Shown here piece after piece: positions 1 through 8,274 of a stretch of DNA of 64,000 bases. A program made the position numbers and the translations under genes. The notes beneath the pieces were generated by a model. That model had not been told where the DNA came from. It did not search any database and saw nothing but the letters and a program-made list of their open reading frames with translations. The first letter of the stretch is position 1; every line of letters begins with the position of its first letter. The DNA is from Pseudomonadota bacterium (GTDB lineage Bacteria; Pseudomonadota; Gammaproteobacteria; Steroidobacterales; Steroidobacteraceae): contig JAEYUC010000081.1 of NCBI GenBank assembly GCA_023433705.1, positions 1 through 64,000 on the forward strand, given 5' to 3'.

Positions 1-174
1 GGACACGACAAGGTTTTCGAGAAGGACGACAACGCGCTGCTCGTGTTGTGGCGCGATGGCCGGCGTGAGCTGCCGCGCGCGCCGAAGGTCGCGCTGGCGC
101 GCGATCTCATCGCGCTGATCGCCGAACGATTCGCGGAACGCGCTCGCCCGCGCATCGCGAGCATCTCGGCATGA
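1..174 (+). CDS. coaBC: CoaBC C-terminus (partial)
   Basis: The window opens inside a reading frame that ends at TGA 172-174. Its 57 residues include NALLVLW, ELPRAPK and a final helix with LIALIAERF. These match the C-terminus of bifunctional phosphopantothenoylcysteine decarboxylase/phosphopantothenate-cysteine ligase, the CoA-pathway enzyme that makes 4'-phosphopantetheine. The next gene, dut, starts inside this stop codon (ATGA overlap at 171-174), which is the usual gammaproteobacterial coaBC-dut order. Only the tail of the CoaB ligase part is visible, so catalytic residues cannot be checked. Confidence 0.8.
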   Translation, partial: GHDKVFEKDDNALLVLWRDGRRELPRAPKVALARDLIALIAERFAERARPRIASISA

Positions 175-656
175 ACGCGCTGGTGACTCCGATGAGCGCG
201 CAGCGCTCGCTCAAGGTGCGCATCCTCGATCCGCGCATCGGCGGAGAATTCCCGTTGCCGGCGTACGCGACCTCGGGATCCGCGGGCCTCGACCTGCGCG
301 CCTGCATCGACGCGCCGCTCACGCTCGCGGCCGGCAATGCGGAGCTCATCCCCACGGGCCTGGCGATCCACCTCGACGATCCGGGACTCGCGGCGGTGAT
401 CCTGCCGCGCTCGGGACTCGGCCACAAACACGGCGTCGTGCTGGGCAATCTGGTCGGTTTGATCGACTCCGACTACCAGGGTCAGCTCATGGTGTCGTGC
501 TGGAACCGCGGGGCTGCCGATTTCGTCGTTCAGCCCGGGGAACGCATCGCGCAGATGGTCGTGGTCCCGGTGGTGCAGGTGCGCCTGGAGATCGTCGACG
601 ATTTCGCGGCCAGCGCTCGCGGTGCGGGCGGCTTCGGCCACACCGGCACGCGCTAA
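171..656 (+). CDS. dut: deoxyuridine 5'-triphosphate nucleotidohydrolase
   Basis: dUTPase hydrolyses dUTP to dUMP and pyrophosphate. This keeps uracil out of DNA and supplies dUMP for dTMP synthesis. The 161-residue product has the trimeric dUTPase motifs in order: SAGLDLRA (motif 1), PRSGLG (motif 2), GLIDSDYQG (motif 3, with the catalytic Asp), GERIAQMV (motif 4) and a C-terminal GGFGHTG, close to the usual RGxGGFGSTG (motif 5). The ATG overlaps the coaBC stop; an in-frame ATG at 192 is an alternative start that loses no motif. The gene converges on the DUF4124 gene, and the two stop codons abut (TAA then CTA). Confidence 0.95.
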   Translation: MNALVTPMSAQRSLKVRILDPRIGGEFPLPAYATSGSAGLDLRACIDAPLTLAAGNAELIPTGLAIHLDDPGLAAVILPRSGLGHKHGVVLGNLVGLIDSDYQGQLMVSCWNRGAADFVVQPGERIAQMVVVPVVQVRLEIVDDFAASARGAGGFGHTGTR

Positions 657-1355
657 CTACTGCTTCCTGATCCCGTTGTTCGCCTCGGTGAGGCGGGCGG
701 CGGCCGACGAGCGCAGTTCCTTGAACCGCGCGATGTCGTTGTCGAACTGCTCGGTGACGCTCTGCATTTCCGCGCGCCGCGAGGCGAGCAACTGGTTCTG
801 GGTGCGCAGCTCCGACATCGCGCGCACCATTTCCTCGGCGAGATCGTCGGGCATCCGGCGCGCGCCGGGCTTGGTGTTGTAGGGCGCGTACACCTGCGCG
901 CGCTGCCGCAGGCCGTTCAGGCGAGTGGTGAGGCTTCCGATGTACGCCTCGGCGGCGGAGATCTGCGCGCTGACCTGCGTGAGCCGCGTGTCGCGCACGT
1001 TCTCGATCTCCTTCACCGACGGGTAAGTGGAGATCAGGAACATGTCGTGCTGCTTGCGGCGCGCTTCTTCGCGCTGCTTCGCGGCGTGCGCCGCGGATTC
1101 GGCCGGGGTCATCTCGGCCTGCTTCTTCTGCACCTCGACGCCGTACGAATTGAGCACGTGCTGCTCGCGGTGCGAATACTCGGCGGGAACGTGATCGCCG
1201 TAGTGAGTGACGCCCTTTTCATCCACCCACTTGTACGTGGTCTTCTCGACGGATGCGGCCGACTTCTGGGCCGGTTTCTTCTGCTGCGCATACGCGCCGT
1301 TCGTCAGGACGAGCCCGGAAAGCACGGCGGCCAGGAAGGGGATGGCTTTGCGCAT
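657..1355 (-). CDS. secreted DUF4124-type protein with coiled coil
   Basis: The 232-residue product has a signal peptide (hydrophobic run, then AYAQ near residue 24). A DUF4124-like segment follows at about 40-60 (YKWVDEKGVTHYGDHVP), the signature of this proteobacterial periplasmic family. The rest is charged and helical, with heptad-like stretches (about 110-140 and 175-225) that suggest a coiled coil. The function of DUF4124 proteins is not established. It lies on the strand opposite dut and just downstream of pyrE (5 bases between the pyrE stop and this start), so it may be co-transcribed with pyrE. Confidence 0.75.
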   Translation of the reverse strand: MRKAIPFLAAVLSGLVLTNGAYAQQKKPAQKSAASVEKTTYKWVDEKGVTHYGDHVPAEYSHREQHVLNSYGVEVQKKQAEMTPAESAAHAAKQREEARRKQHDMFLISTYPSVKEIENVRDTRLTQVSAQISAAEAYIGSLTTRLNGLRQRAQVYAPYNTKPGARRMPDDLAEEMVRAMSELRTQNQLLASRRAEMQSVTEQFDNDIARFKELRSSAAARLTEANNGIRKQ

Positions 1356-1360
1356 ACGAC

Positions 1361-2053
1361 CTATTCTGCCCCAGCGGAACCCCCGGCGGATACGGCGCCA
1401 ACCCCCCAGGCACGCTGGTAGGCAATCAGAGCAGCGGACTGTTCGTCGGAAATGCGAACTGCATCACCCGGCCCCGCGGCCGCGGATTCGATCAGGTCAG
1501 CCAGGGTCAGGATGCTCACGCAACGCAGGCCGAACTGGGACGACACTTCCTGCACGGCCGACTGGGTCCCCTGGCCGCGCTCCTGTCGGTCGAGCGCGAG
1601 CGCCACGCCGGCGGGAGTCGCCCCGGCCGCGCGGATGATTTCGACCGATTCGCGGATCGCGGTGCCCGCCGTGATCACGTCGTCGACGATCACCACGCGC
1701 CCGCGCAGCGGGCTGCCCACGATGTTGCCGCCCTCGCCGTGGTCCTTGGCTTCCTTGCGGTTGAACGCCCACGGCACGTTGCGGTGATGATGCTCGGCCA
1801 GCGCGATGGCGGTGGTCGTCGCGAGCGGGATGCCCTTGTATGCGGGCCCGAACAGCATGTCGAACTCGAGGCCCGAACGGACGAGGGCGGCCGCGTAGCA
1901 CTTTCCCAGCACCGCGATCGCCTCGCCGTCGTTGAACAGTCCCGCGTTGAAGAAGTAGGGGCTCTCCCGTCCGGACTTGAGCTTGAAGCTCCCGAAGCGC
2001 AATGCGTTGCGCGACAGGGCGAGTTCGATGAATGTGCGCTGATACTCCTGCAC
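1361..2053 (-). CDS. pyrE: orotate phosphoribosyltransferase
   Basis: PyrE converts orotate and PRPP to orotidine 5'-monophosphate in pyrimidine synthesis. The protein begins QRTFIELALS, then FKLKSGRESPYFFNAGLF as in classical PyrE. It has AYKGIPL near the middle and the PRPP-binding motif VVIVDDVITAGTA. The frame is open upstream to 2224, but homology starts only at the GTG at 2051-2053. On the minus strand, GGAAG sits nine bases before that GTG, so I place the start there (230 residues, the normal PyrE length). It is divergent from the AmpG-like gene with only about 53 bases between, so the promoters must overlap. Confidence 0.93.
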   Translation of the reverse strand: MQEYQRTFIELALSRNALRFGSFKLKSGRESPYFFNAGLFNDGEAIAVLGKCYAAALVRSGLEFDMLFGPAYKGIPLATTTAIALAEHHHRNVPWAFNRKEAKDHGEGGNIVGSPLRGRVVIVDDVITAGTAIRESVEIIRAAGATPAGVALALDRQERGQGTQSAVQEVSSQFGLRCVSILTLADLIESAAAGPGDAVRISDEQSAALIAYQRAWGVGAVSAGGSAGAE

Positions 2054-2106
2054 GATCTGCGTCTTCCGTATGATGAGGCGGTGCGCATGATAACGGACAA
2101 CGCATC

Positions 2107-3405
2107 TTGAGCGACGCCACGGTTGCTCCTTCGGCCGCCGGGCCGGCCACGCCCGCGAAGCCGAAAATACGCGACGTCCTGCGCCAGCCCCGCATGCTCG
2201 CGATCCTGTTGTTAGGCGGAGCATCCGGACTGCCGAACCCGCTGTCCGAATCCACGATGCAGGCGTGGCTCACCGACCTCGGCATCAGCAACACCGACAT
2301 CGGTCTGCTCATGTACGTCGCGCTGCCCTACCTGCTGAAGCCGCTATGGGCGCCGCTGCTCGACCGTTATTCGCTGCCGTGGCTCGGTCGGCGCCGCGGC
2401 TGGATCGCGACGTTCCAGTTGCTGCTCGCGCTCGGCATCGCATCGCTCGCGATGTTCGGCGGCGCGCACCAGCTCAGCGTCATCGCGGTCATCCTGCTGG
2501 TCGTCGTATTCATGTCCGCGTCGCAGGACATCGTGATCGACGCGTATCGCACCGACGTCGCGCGACCTCCGGAACGCGGCCTCGCGGCCGCGGCGGCCAA
2601 TCTGGGTTATCGCGCTCTTTCGTACGGGTCCCTGTCGGCGGCGCTGATCATCGCCGACCACGTGAGCTGGCGCGCCGCGTTCCTCACGCTCGCGGGCGCG
2701 ATGGCCTTGCTGGTGCTCGCGACCATCTGGGCGCCGGAGCCCGACGATCCGCGCGGCAAACAACTCCCGTCGCTCGCGGACTCGGTGATCGTGCCGCTGC
2801 GCGAGCTGTTCGGCGTGCCGGGCATGGTCGTGCTGATCGTGCTCATCCTCTTCTACAAGGTGGGCGACGCGTTCGCGCTCAAGTTCTTCACCGCGTTCAT
2901 GATGCACACCGGCTTCACCAAGACCGAGATCGGCGTGGTGGTGAAGGCGGTGCTGACCACCGGATCGGTGCTCGGCGCGCTGCTCGGCGGCATCTGGATG
3001 ATCAAGCTCGGCCTGCGGCGCGCGATGTTCCTGTTCGCCATCGTCCAGGCGCTCACCAACCTGGGCTATCTACTGCTTTACGCCATCGGCAAGAGTTATG
3101 CGGTGATGGTCGGCGCGGTTGCGCTCGACGCGCTCGCGAGCGGCATGGGCAACATCGCGGCGGTCGCGCTGATGATGGCGTTGTGCGACAAGCGTTTCAG
3201 CGCATTCCAGTACGCGTTGCTGTCGATGTTCGCGTTGGCGCCGCGTTACCTGCTCGGCGGTCCCGCGGGATGGATAGCGGACAATGGCGGATGGGCCGCC
3301 TATTACTGGACGAGTTTCGCGCTCGCGGTGCCCGGCATCGCGCTGGTCTGGATCATGCGCCGGCGCATCGACGAGCTCGACACCGATCCGGCGGCATCGC
3401 GCTGA
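2107..3405 (+). CDS. AmpG-like MFS permease
   Basis: The 432-residue membrane protein has about 12 hydrophobic segments. Signatures of the AmpG/PAT branch of MFS are visible: GLPNPLS near residue 40, LLKPLWAPLLDR near 80, and SQDIVIDAYRTD near 140. AmpG imports anhydromuropeptides from the periplasm for cell-wall recycling. This protein is somewhat shorter than E. coli AmpG, and the substrate cannot be proven from sequence. The start is TTG at 2107; no in-frame ATG lies upstream before the pyrE start. The small Rieske gene follows after 4 bases and is probably co-transcribed. Confidence 0.75.
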   Translation: MSDATVAPSAAGPATPAKPKIRDVLRQPRMLAILLLGGASGLPNPLSESTMQAWLTDLGISNTDIGLLMYVALPYLLKPLWAPLLDRYSLPWLGRRRGWIATFQLLLALGIASLAMFGGAHQLSVIAVILLVVVFMSASQDIVIDAYRTDVARPPERGLAAAAANLGYRALSYGSLSAALIIADHVSWRAAFLTLAGAMALLVLATIWAPEPDDPRGKQLPSLADSVIVPLRELFGVPGMVVLIVLILFYKVGDAFALKFFTAFMMHTGFTKTEIGVVVKAVLTTGSVLGALLGGIWMIKLGLRRAMFLFAIVQALTNLGYLLLYAIGKSYAVMVGAVALDALASGMGNIAAVALMMALCDKRFSAFQYALLSMFALAPRYLLGGPAGWIADNGGWAAYYWTSFALAVPGIALVWIMRRRIDELDTDPAASR

Positions 3406-3409
3406 TCCG

Positions 3410-3790
3410 ATGGAAATCGATACCACGCGGGTGTTGTGCTCGCTCGCGGAGCTCGAGGAAACCGGCGGCCGCGGTTTCGCGGTGGGCGAGGGCGACTGGC
3501 CGCTGCGCGGCTTCGTAGTGAAGACAGCGAATGGAGTCGCCGCGTACGTGAACTACTGCCCGCATGCGGGCCACCCGCTGAACCTTCGGCCGCACAAGTT
3601 CCTCACGCCCGACCGCAATCTCATCCTCTGCACGTCACACGGTGCGCTGTTCGCGCGCGACAACGGGCTGTGCATCGCGGGTCCCTGCGCGGGCCAATCG
3701 TTGACGGCGATACCGGTGGAAGTGGTGGCGGGCTGCGTGATGCTCGCGCCGGACGTCGACGTGGAACGCCTGGCGAACGCGCCGCTCTGA
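3410..3790 (+). CDS. small Rieske [2Fe-2S] protein
   Basis: This 126-residue soluble protein has both Rieske cluster-binding boxes: CPHAGH (Cys-x-His) near residue 46 and CTSHG (Cys-x2-His) near residue 71. These four residues would bind a [2Fe-2S] cluster. The length and single domain resemble ferredoxin components of Rieske oxygenases or nitrite-reductase small-subunit-like proteins. No oxygenase or reductase gene lies beside it, so its electron partner is unknown. ATG 3410 lies 4 bases after the stop of the AmpG-like gene, implying one transcript. Confidence 0.85.
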   Translation: MEIDTTRVLCSLAELEETGGRGFAVGEGDWPLRGFVVKTANGVAAYVNYCPHAGHPLNLRPHKFLTPDRNLILCTSHGALFARDNGLCIAGPCAGQSLTAIPVEVVAGCVMLAPDVDVERLANAPL

Positions 3791-3799
3791 GCTAGCTAC

Positions 3800-4111
3800 C
3801 TACTCGAACAGGTCGAGGCCTTCGAGCTTGCTCGCGCTCTGACGCCGGTCGTCGTCGTCGCCGTAGCCCAGCGCGCCGCGCACGTCGTCCTCCTCGGGAT
3901 CGACGTCGACGGAGCCGGTCCAGTCCTCCGGCGCCTCTATTTCCTCGAGCGTGCCGGCTTCCTTCTCGGCCTGCCAGTCTTCGATGTCCATCTCTTCGAC
4001 CGTGCCGTCGAAGTACTGCAGCTCGATCGTGCCGTCGTCTTCGTCGAAGGCGACGACTTCGAACGATTCGCCGCCCTGGATGCGGTACCAGCTGCCGATG
4101 GTGGGTTTCAT
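3800..4111 (-). CDS. acidic small protein, DUF6763-like
   Basis: The product has 103 residues. The N-terminal half resembles a small gammaproteobacterial family I recall as DUF6763: GSWYRI, then FEVVAFDEDDGTIELQYFDG and PEDWTG. The protein is strikingly acidic, with runs such as DPEEDD and DDDD, and has no signal peptide or membrane segment. Its function is unknown. It converges on the Rieske gene (9 bases apart) and diverges from marC, leaving about 100 bases for two promoters. The DUF number is from memory. Confidence 0.65.
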   Translation of the reverse strand: MKPTIGSWYRIQGGESFEVVAFDEDDGTIELQYFDGTVEEMDIEDWQAEKEAGTLEEIEAPEDWTGSVDVDPEEDDVRGALGYGDDDDRRQSASKLEGLDLFE

Positions 4112-4210
4112 CGAATCCCTCCGGAACGTGGGACTGCTATGCTGCGAGCGACTTCATGTTGCTCCCGAAAATGGGCGCTTTCAACAATAGAATTCGTTGC
4201 GCAAAGCATC

Positions 4211-4840
4211 ATGCTCGATCAGGCCATCAAGTTCTTCATCGTCTTCTTCGTCGTCGTCGAACCGATATCGCTCATACCCGTGTTCTCGGGTCTGACCGAA
4301 GGCGCGAACGATCGCTACAAACACAAGATGGCACTGAAGTCGGTTCTCGTCGCAAGCGGAATCCTCCTACTTTTCGCACTGGGAGGAGCCAGTTTCCTGC
4401 GGGCGATGGGCATCGCCATCGACTCCTTCCGGATTTTCGGCGGCTTGTTGCTTTTTCTCATCGCGCTCGAGATGGTGTTCGCCCGGGAATCGGGCACGCG
4501 AACTTCGAAGGACGAGGAAGTCGAGAGCAAAAAGCGTGCGGACATCTCCGTATTTCCCCTTGCGTTTCCGTTCATGGCCGGTCCCGGTGCATTGACCACG
4601 CTGCTGCTCTGGTTCGGACCGATTCCGGTGACCGAGCATCCGCTGGACTTCACGGTCATGTTCCTGTGCGCGTTGCTGGTGCTGGTGTTGTGCTGGGTCG
4701 CGATGCGGGTGGCCGGACCGTTCATGAAAATCCTCGGCGTGACCGGCACCAACGTCGCGAACCGCTTGTTTGGCGTCATCCTCGGCGCGCTCGCGGTGCA
4801 GTTCGTGGTCGACGGCATCCGCGCGAGCTTCGCGCTTTAA
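4211..4840 (+). CDS. MarC family integral membrane protein
   Basis: The 209-residue protein has about six hydrophobic segments. MarC/UPF0056 landmarks are visible: FFVVVEPISLIPVF at about 10-25, IFGGLLLFLIALEM near 75, and FPLAFPFMAGPGALTT near 120. The family was once tied to multiple antibiotic resistance, but its transport role is unresolved. ATG 4211 was chosen because it gives the standard N-terminus; upstream in-frame extensions lack similarity. The next MFS gene starts directly after the TAA with no gap, so the two are coupled. Confidence 0.88.
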   Translation: MLDQAIKFFIVFFVVVEPISLIPVFSGLTEGANDRYKHKMALKSVLVASGILLLFALGGASFLRAMGIAIDSFRIFGGLLLFLIALEMVFARESGTRTSKDEEVESKKRADISVFPLAFPFMAGPGALTTLLLWFGPIPVTEHPLDFTVMFLCALLVLVLCWVAMRVAGPFMKILGVTGTNVANRLFGVILGALAVQFVVDGIRASFAL

Positions 4841-6103
4841 ATGACCGCCGATTCGCCGAACCCGACCGCGCGGCCCTCGATCGCCGCGATGACGACGATG
4901 TTCGTCGCGGTGGCGCTCGCGATGATCGGCAACTACTACGTCTACGATTCGATCGGGCCGGTGGCGGAGTTGCTGTCGAGACAACTCGGCTACAGCGATA
5001 CGCAGATCGGCATTCTCAACGCGGTCTACAGCCTGCCCAACATCGTCATGGTGCTGATCGGCGGCATCCTCGTGGATCGCTTCTCGGCCCGCGTGGTCAC
5101 GCTCGCGACCGCGATCATCTGTTTCGCTGGCGCGGTGTTGACAGCGTCAGGCGCGGAGTTCGCGACGATGGTACTGGGCCGGCTGCTGTTCGGACTCGGC
5201 GCGGAGACGATGATCGTCGCCGTGACCGTCGCGCTCGCGCAGTGGTTCGTCGGACGTTACTTCGCGCTGTTGTTCGCGCTGAACCTGACTTTCGCGCGGC
5301 TCGGCTCGTATCTCGCGGATCGTTCGCCGTCGTTCGCATCGGATATGTACGCGCAGGGCTGGCAGCCGCCGCTGTGGCTCGCGGCCGGATTCGCGGCGAT
5401 GGCCGTCGGCGGCGCGATCGTCTACTGGCTCATCGACCGGCGCGAGGCCGCGCGTGGCACGCTGGCCATCGCGCCACCCGGCGATCGCTTCGAGTGGCGC
5501 AACCTGCTGCGCTTCCGCGCCGAGTACTGGCTCATCGTCGCGCTCTGCGTGACTTTCTACTCGGTGATCTTCCCGTTCCGCAGCACGTTCTCGATCAAGT
5601 ATTTCCAGGAAGCACACGGCCTCACGCTCGAGGCGGCGAGCACGCTGAACAGTCACGTGTTCCTGGCCGCGATGTTCGCGACGCCGGCGTTCGGACTGCT
5701 CGTGGACCGCATCGGGCGGCACGCGTCGTTGCTCACGATCGGTTCGCTGACGTTGCCGGCGAGCTTCGCGATGCTCGCGTTCTCCGGCTCGACGTCGCTC
5801 GCGGCCGCGACGATCCTGATCGGCATCGCGTTCTCGCTCGTGCCCGCGGTCCTGTGGCCTGCTGTCCCGCGGTACGTCGAAGCCTCGCAGCTCGGCACGG
5901 CCTATGGATTGATGACGGCCTTGCAGCAGACCGGCGTATTCCTCGCGAACATCGCCGCGGGTGGCATCAATGACGCAAACGCCGCGGGGCCGGCGAATCC
6001 CGCGGGTTACGACGGGATGTTGTGGTTCTTCGGCTCGATCAGCATGGCCGCGTTCGTGAGCGCGCTGCTGCTGTGGATGCGCGGCCGGCCGGCGACGGCC
6101 TGA
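4841..6103 (+). CDS. MFS transporter, substrate unknown
   Basis: The 420-residue protein has about 12 hydrophobic segments in two halves. It carries the MFS loop motif after helix 2 (GGILVDRFSARVV near residue 78) and its repeat in the second half (GLLVDRIGRHASL near 290). A conserved GRLLFGLGAE near 112 fits the major facilitator fold. I could not assign a substrate class. Its ATG immediately follows the marC stop, so it is most likely translated from the same message. It converges on trmB with 47 bases between stops. Confidence 0.85.
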   Translation: MTADSPNPTARPSIAAMTTMFVAVALAMIGNYYVYDSIGPVAELLSRQLGYSDTQIGILNAVYSLPNIVMVLIGGILVDRFSARVVTLATAIICFAGAVLTASGAEFATMVLGRLLFGLGAETMIVAVTVALAQWFVGRYFALLFALNLTFARLGSYLADRSPSFASDMYAQGWQPPLWLAAGFAAMAVGGAIVYWLIDRREAARGTLAIAPPGDRFEWRNLLRFRAEYWLIVALCVTFYSVIFPFRSTFSIKYFQEAHGLTLEAASTLNSHVFLAAMFATPAFGLLVDRIGRHASLLTIGSLTLPASFAMLAFSGSTSLAAATILIGIAFSLVPAVLWPAVPRYVEASQLGTAYGLMTALQQTGVFLANIAAGGINDANAAGPANPAGYDGMLWFFGSISMAAFVSALLLWMRGRPATA

Positions 6104-6150
6104 CTAACTAGTGACCTCCGGTAGCGCCGGCACGTCCGCGCGCCAAGCGA

Positions 6151-6834
6151 TCACAGCCGGCGATACGCAAGATCCCACACGCCGTGCCCGAGCCGCGCGC
6201 CGCGCTTCTCGAAGCGCGTCGGCGCCCGTTCCTCCGGACGCGGCACCCAGTCGCCGGTGGGCGAGAGGTTCTCGAAGCTCGCGCTCGCGTTGAGGACTTC
6301 CAGCATCTGCAAGGCGTAATGTTCCCAATCGGTGGCCAGCCGGAACAAACCACCCGGCTTCACGCGCGAGGCGACCAGCTCGACGAACGGCGGCTGGATC
6401 AGGCGGCGCTTGTGATGCCGCTTCTTGTGCCAGGGGTCCGGGAACAGCACGAGCACCTCGTCGAGCGCGCCGGCGGGAATCTGCTCGCGCAACACTTCGA
6501 CCGCGTCGTGCGCGCTCGCGCGAACGTTCGCGAGGTTCTCGCGCTGCGCGAGCATGAAGAGGTGTCCGACCCCCGGCCGATGGACCTCGATGCCCAGATA
6601 GTCGCGTTCCGGATGCGCGGCCGCGAGCGCCGCGAGGTTCTCGCCGTTTCCGAAGCCGATCTCGAGCGTGCGCGGCGCGCTCCGCCCGAAGAGGACATCG
6701 AGATCCAGCGGCGCGGGCGAATACTCGACGCCCATTTGCGGCCACAACTCTTCGAGCGCGCGCGACTGGCCCGCGGTCATGCGGCCGGCGCGCACCACGA
6801 AACTGCGAATGGCGCGGCGACTCGGCTCGTTCAT
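6151..6834 (-). CDS. trmB: tRNA (guanine-N7-)-methyltransferase
   Basis: TrmB methylates G46 in the variable loop of tRNAs using SAM. The 227-residue protein has the SAM motif LEIGFGNGENL near residue 52 and the TrmB signature FPDPWHKKRHHKRRL near 130, where the Asp and Lys/Arg cluster bind tRNA. It also has FRLATDWEHYA near 165. ATG at 6832-6834 was chosen because it overlaps the stop of the upstream nucleosidase gene (ATGA) and gives a normal TrmB length; the open frame extending to 6978 has no support. It is the second gene of a two-gene operon. Confidence 0.93.
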   Translation of the reverse strand: MNEPSRRAIRSFVVRAGRMTAGQSRALEELWPQMGVEYSPAPLDLDVLFGRSAPRTLEIGFGNGENLAALAAAHPERDYLGIEVHRPGVGHLFMLAQRENLANVRASAHDAVEVLREQIPAGALDEVLVLFPDPWHKKRHHKRRLIQPPFVELVASRVKPGGLFRLATDWEHYALQMLEVLNASASFENLSPTGDWVPRPEERAPTRFEKRGARLGHGVWDLAYRRL

Positions 6835-7421
6835 CGCGGACCCTCGAGTTCTTCGTACAACGCGGCGAAGCCGCGCGCGGCGTGTTCGAGCGCGTCCTGC
6901 CAATGCGCGGCGGAATCCGCATCCGCGCCGTCCGTCACGTACTTCGCGCAGGCGAACGGCACGTTCTCCGCGACGCACACGCGCGCGAGCGCGAAGGCCT
7001 CCATGTCGACGACGTCGCCATCGATCTCGTGCTCGTGCGTCGCGAACGAATCCGCCGTCGAGCAGGCCGCATGCGGCAGTCCGGAGAACACGCGCGGAAA
7101 GGCGATCGTGGGCGGCGTCTCGTCGAACGGCGTGACGCCGCGCGGAAAACCCAGCCCGCTCACGTCCATGTCACGCTGCGAAAACCGGTCGCAGGCGACG
7201 AGCGAGTGAGCGGGGATCGAACGGCTGCCGGCCGTGCCGAGATTGACCACGAGCGGCAGCGGCTCACCCGTGCAGCGGATTTCCGCGAGGCGCCTCGCGA
7301 GCGCGGAGGCGGCATTCACCTTGCCGACGCCGGTGTAGAGGATGCTGGCCCCGGCCTTTTCCAGGAGCCCGCGCGATTCCTGCGGGAGGGCCATGACGAT
7401 CAATGACTTCGGTTGCTGCAT
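6831..7421 (-). CDS. nucleoside phosphorylase-superfamily nucleosidase
   Basis: This 196-residue protein belongs to the PNP/UDP superfamily, close to 5'-methylthioadenosine/S-adenosylhomocysteine or futalosine nucleosidases. Visible marks are IVMALPQES at the N-terminus, YTGVGKVNAA near 30, VVNLGTAGS near 60, the substrate Glu in VVDMEAFALA near 135, and YVTDGAD near 160. It would cleave a purine nucleoside or thionucleoside in the cytosol; the exact substrate is uncertain. The last four bases overlap the trmB start, and the start faces tRNA-Gly. Confidence 0.8.
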   Translation of the reverse strand: MQQPKSLIVMALPQESRGLLEKAGASILYTGVGKVNAASALARRLAEIRCTGEPLPLVVNLGTAGSRSIPAHSLVACDRFSQRDMDVSGLGFPRGVTPFDETPPTIAFPRVFSGLPHAACSTADSFATHEHEIDGDVVDMEAFALARVCVAENVPFACAKYVTDGADADSAAHWQDALEHAARGFAALYEELEGPR

Positions 7422-7430
7422 GTTGTCCGG

Positions 7431-7460
7431 TTGAGATGGCGGATGTCGCTCGGCTATCCT
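7431..7460 (+). promoter_or_regulatory. sigma70-type promoter for tRNA-Gly
   Basis: TTGAGA at 7431-7436 and TATCCT at 7455-7460 are separated by 18 bases, about 14 bases before the mature tRNA. Spacing and position fit a housekeeping promoter. This is a reading of consensus boxes only. Confidence 0.5.
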
Positions 7461-7473
7461 GAGGATTCCCGGC

Positions 7474-7547
7474 GCGGGTGTAGTTCAATGGTAGAACTGT
7501 AGCTTCCCAAGCTACTAACGTGGGTTCGATTCCCATCACCCGCTCCA
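7474..7547 (+). tRNA. tRNA-Gly (anticodon CCC)
   Basis: The 74-base gene folds as a cloverleaf. The acceptor GCGGGTG pairs with CACCCGC. The anticodon stem GTAGC/GCTAC encloses the loop TTCCCAA, giving anticodon CCC and reading GGG. The T arm contains GGTTCGATTCC. The discriminator T and CCA are genomically encoded (7544-7547). Confidence 0.96.
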
Positions 7548-7578
7548 TCAAATCATCCCGCACCGGGCTTGGTACGAC

Positions 7579-8274
7579 ATGCTCACGCTGTTGAAACTGA
7601 AGCTCGCCGAGACCCTCCGGGCCGTCGCTCCGCTGATCATCGCCGTCTGCGTGCTGCAATTCACGGTCGTGGGCGCCTCGACCGCGGCTTTCGTGCAATT
7701 CCTCGCGGGTTCGGTGCTCGTCACGCTCGGACTGCTGCTGCTCCTCACCGGCATCGATTTCGGAATCCTGCCGATGGGTCGGTTCATCGGCGCCAAGCTC
7801 GCCGATCGCAGCTCCATATGGCTGCTGCTCGCCGTCGCCTTCGCGCTCGGATTCGCGACCACGGCGGCGGAGCCGGACGTGCTGGTGCTGGCGGCACAGG
7901 TCGACGAAGCCTCGCGCGGCGAGTTGCCGAGCCAGCGGATGGTGTACGTGATCGCGACGGCGGTCGGATTGTTCGTCGTCATCGGGTTCCTGCGCCTCGT
8001 CCTGGGTTTCTCCATGCGCTGGCAGCTCACGGCGATGTTCGCGCTGACGCTCGCGCTCACGTTCCTCGCGCACGGAACGATGATCCCGCTCGCGTACGAC
8101 GCCGGCAGCGTGACCACGGGCGCGCTCACGGGCCCGGTGGTGCTCGCGGTCGCACTCGGCGTGAGCTCGGTGATCGCGGGCCGCTCGGCCGTCGACGATG
8201 CGTTCGGGTTGTTAGGTGTCGCGTCGATCGGTCCCATCATCGTCATCCTGACGATCGCCTGGCTCACCCGATGA
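7579..8274 (+). CDS. DUF1538 membrane protein, first copy
   Basis: The 231-residue hydrophobic protein has about six or seven membrane segments. Family-like motifs include GIDFGILPMG near residue 58 and FATTAAEPDVLVLAAQV near 95. DUF1538 proteins are predicted transporters often found as an N-half/C-half pair or a fusion. The ATG lies 31 bases after tRNA-Gly. The stop overlaps the start of the second copy (ATGA at 8271), and a PII-like gene follows, so the three form one coupled unit. The transported substrate is not known to me. Confidence 0.8.
   Translation: MLTLLKLKLAETLRAVAPLIIAVCVLQFTVVGASTAAFVQFLAGSVLVTLGLLLLLTGIDFGILPMGRFIGAKLADRSSIWLLLAVAFALGFATTAAEPDVLVLAAQVDEASRGELPSQRMVYVIATAVGLFVVIGFLRLVLGFSMRWQLTAMFALTLALTFLAHGTMIPLAYDAGSVTTGALTGPVVLAVALGVSSVIAGRSAVDDAFGLLGVASIGPIIVILTIAWLTR

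Noticed and set aside
4156..5973. 605-codon forward frame spanning marC and the MFS gene
   Set aside because: It is a shifted frame across two genes with clear families and gives an Arg-rich, non-hydrophobic product.
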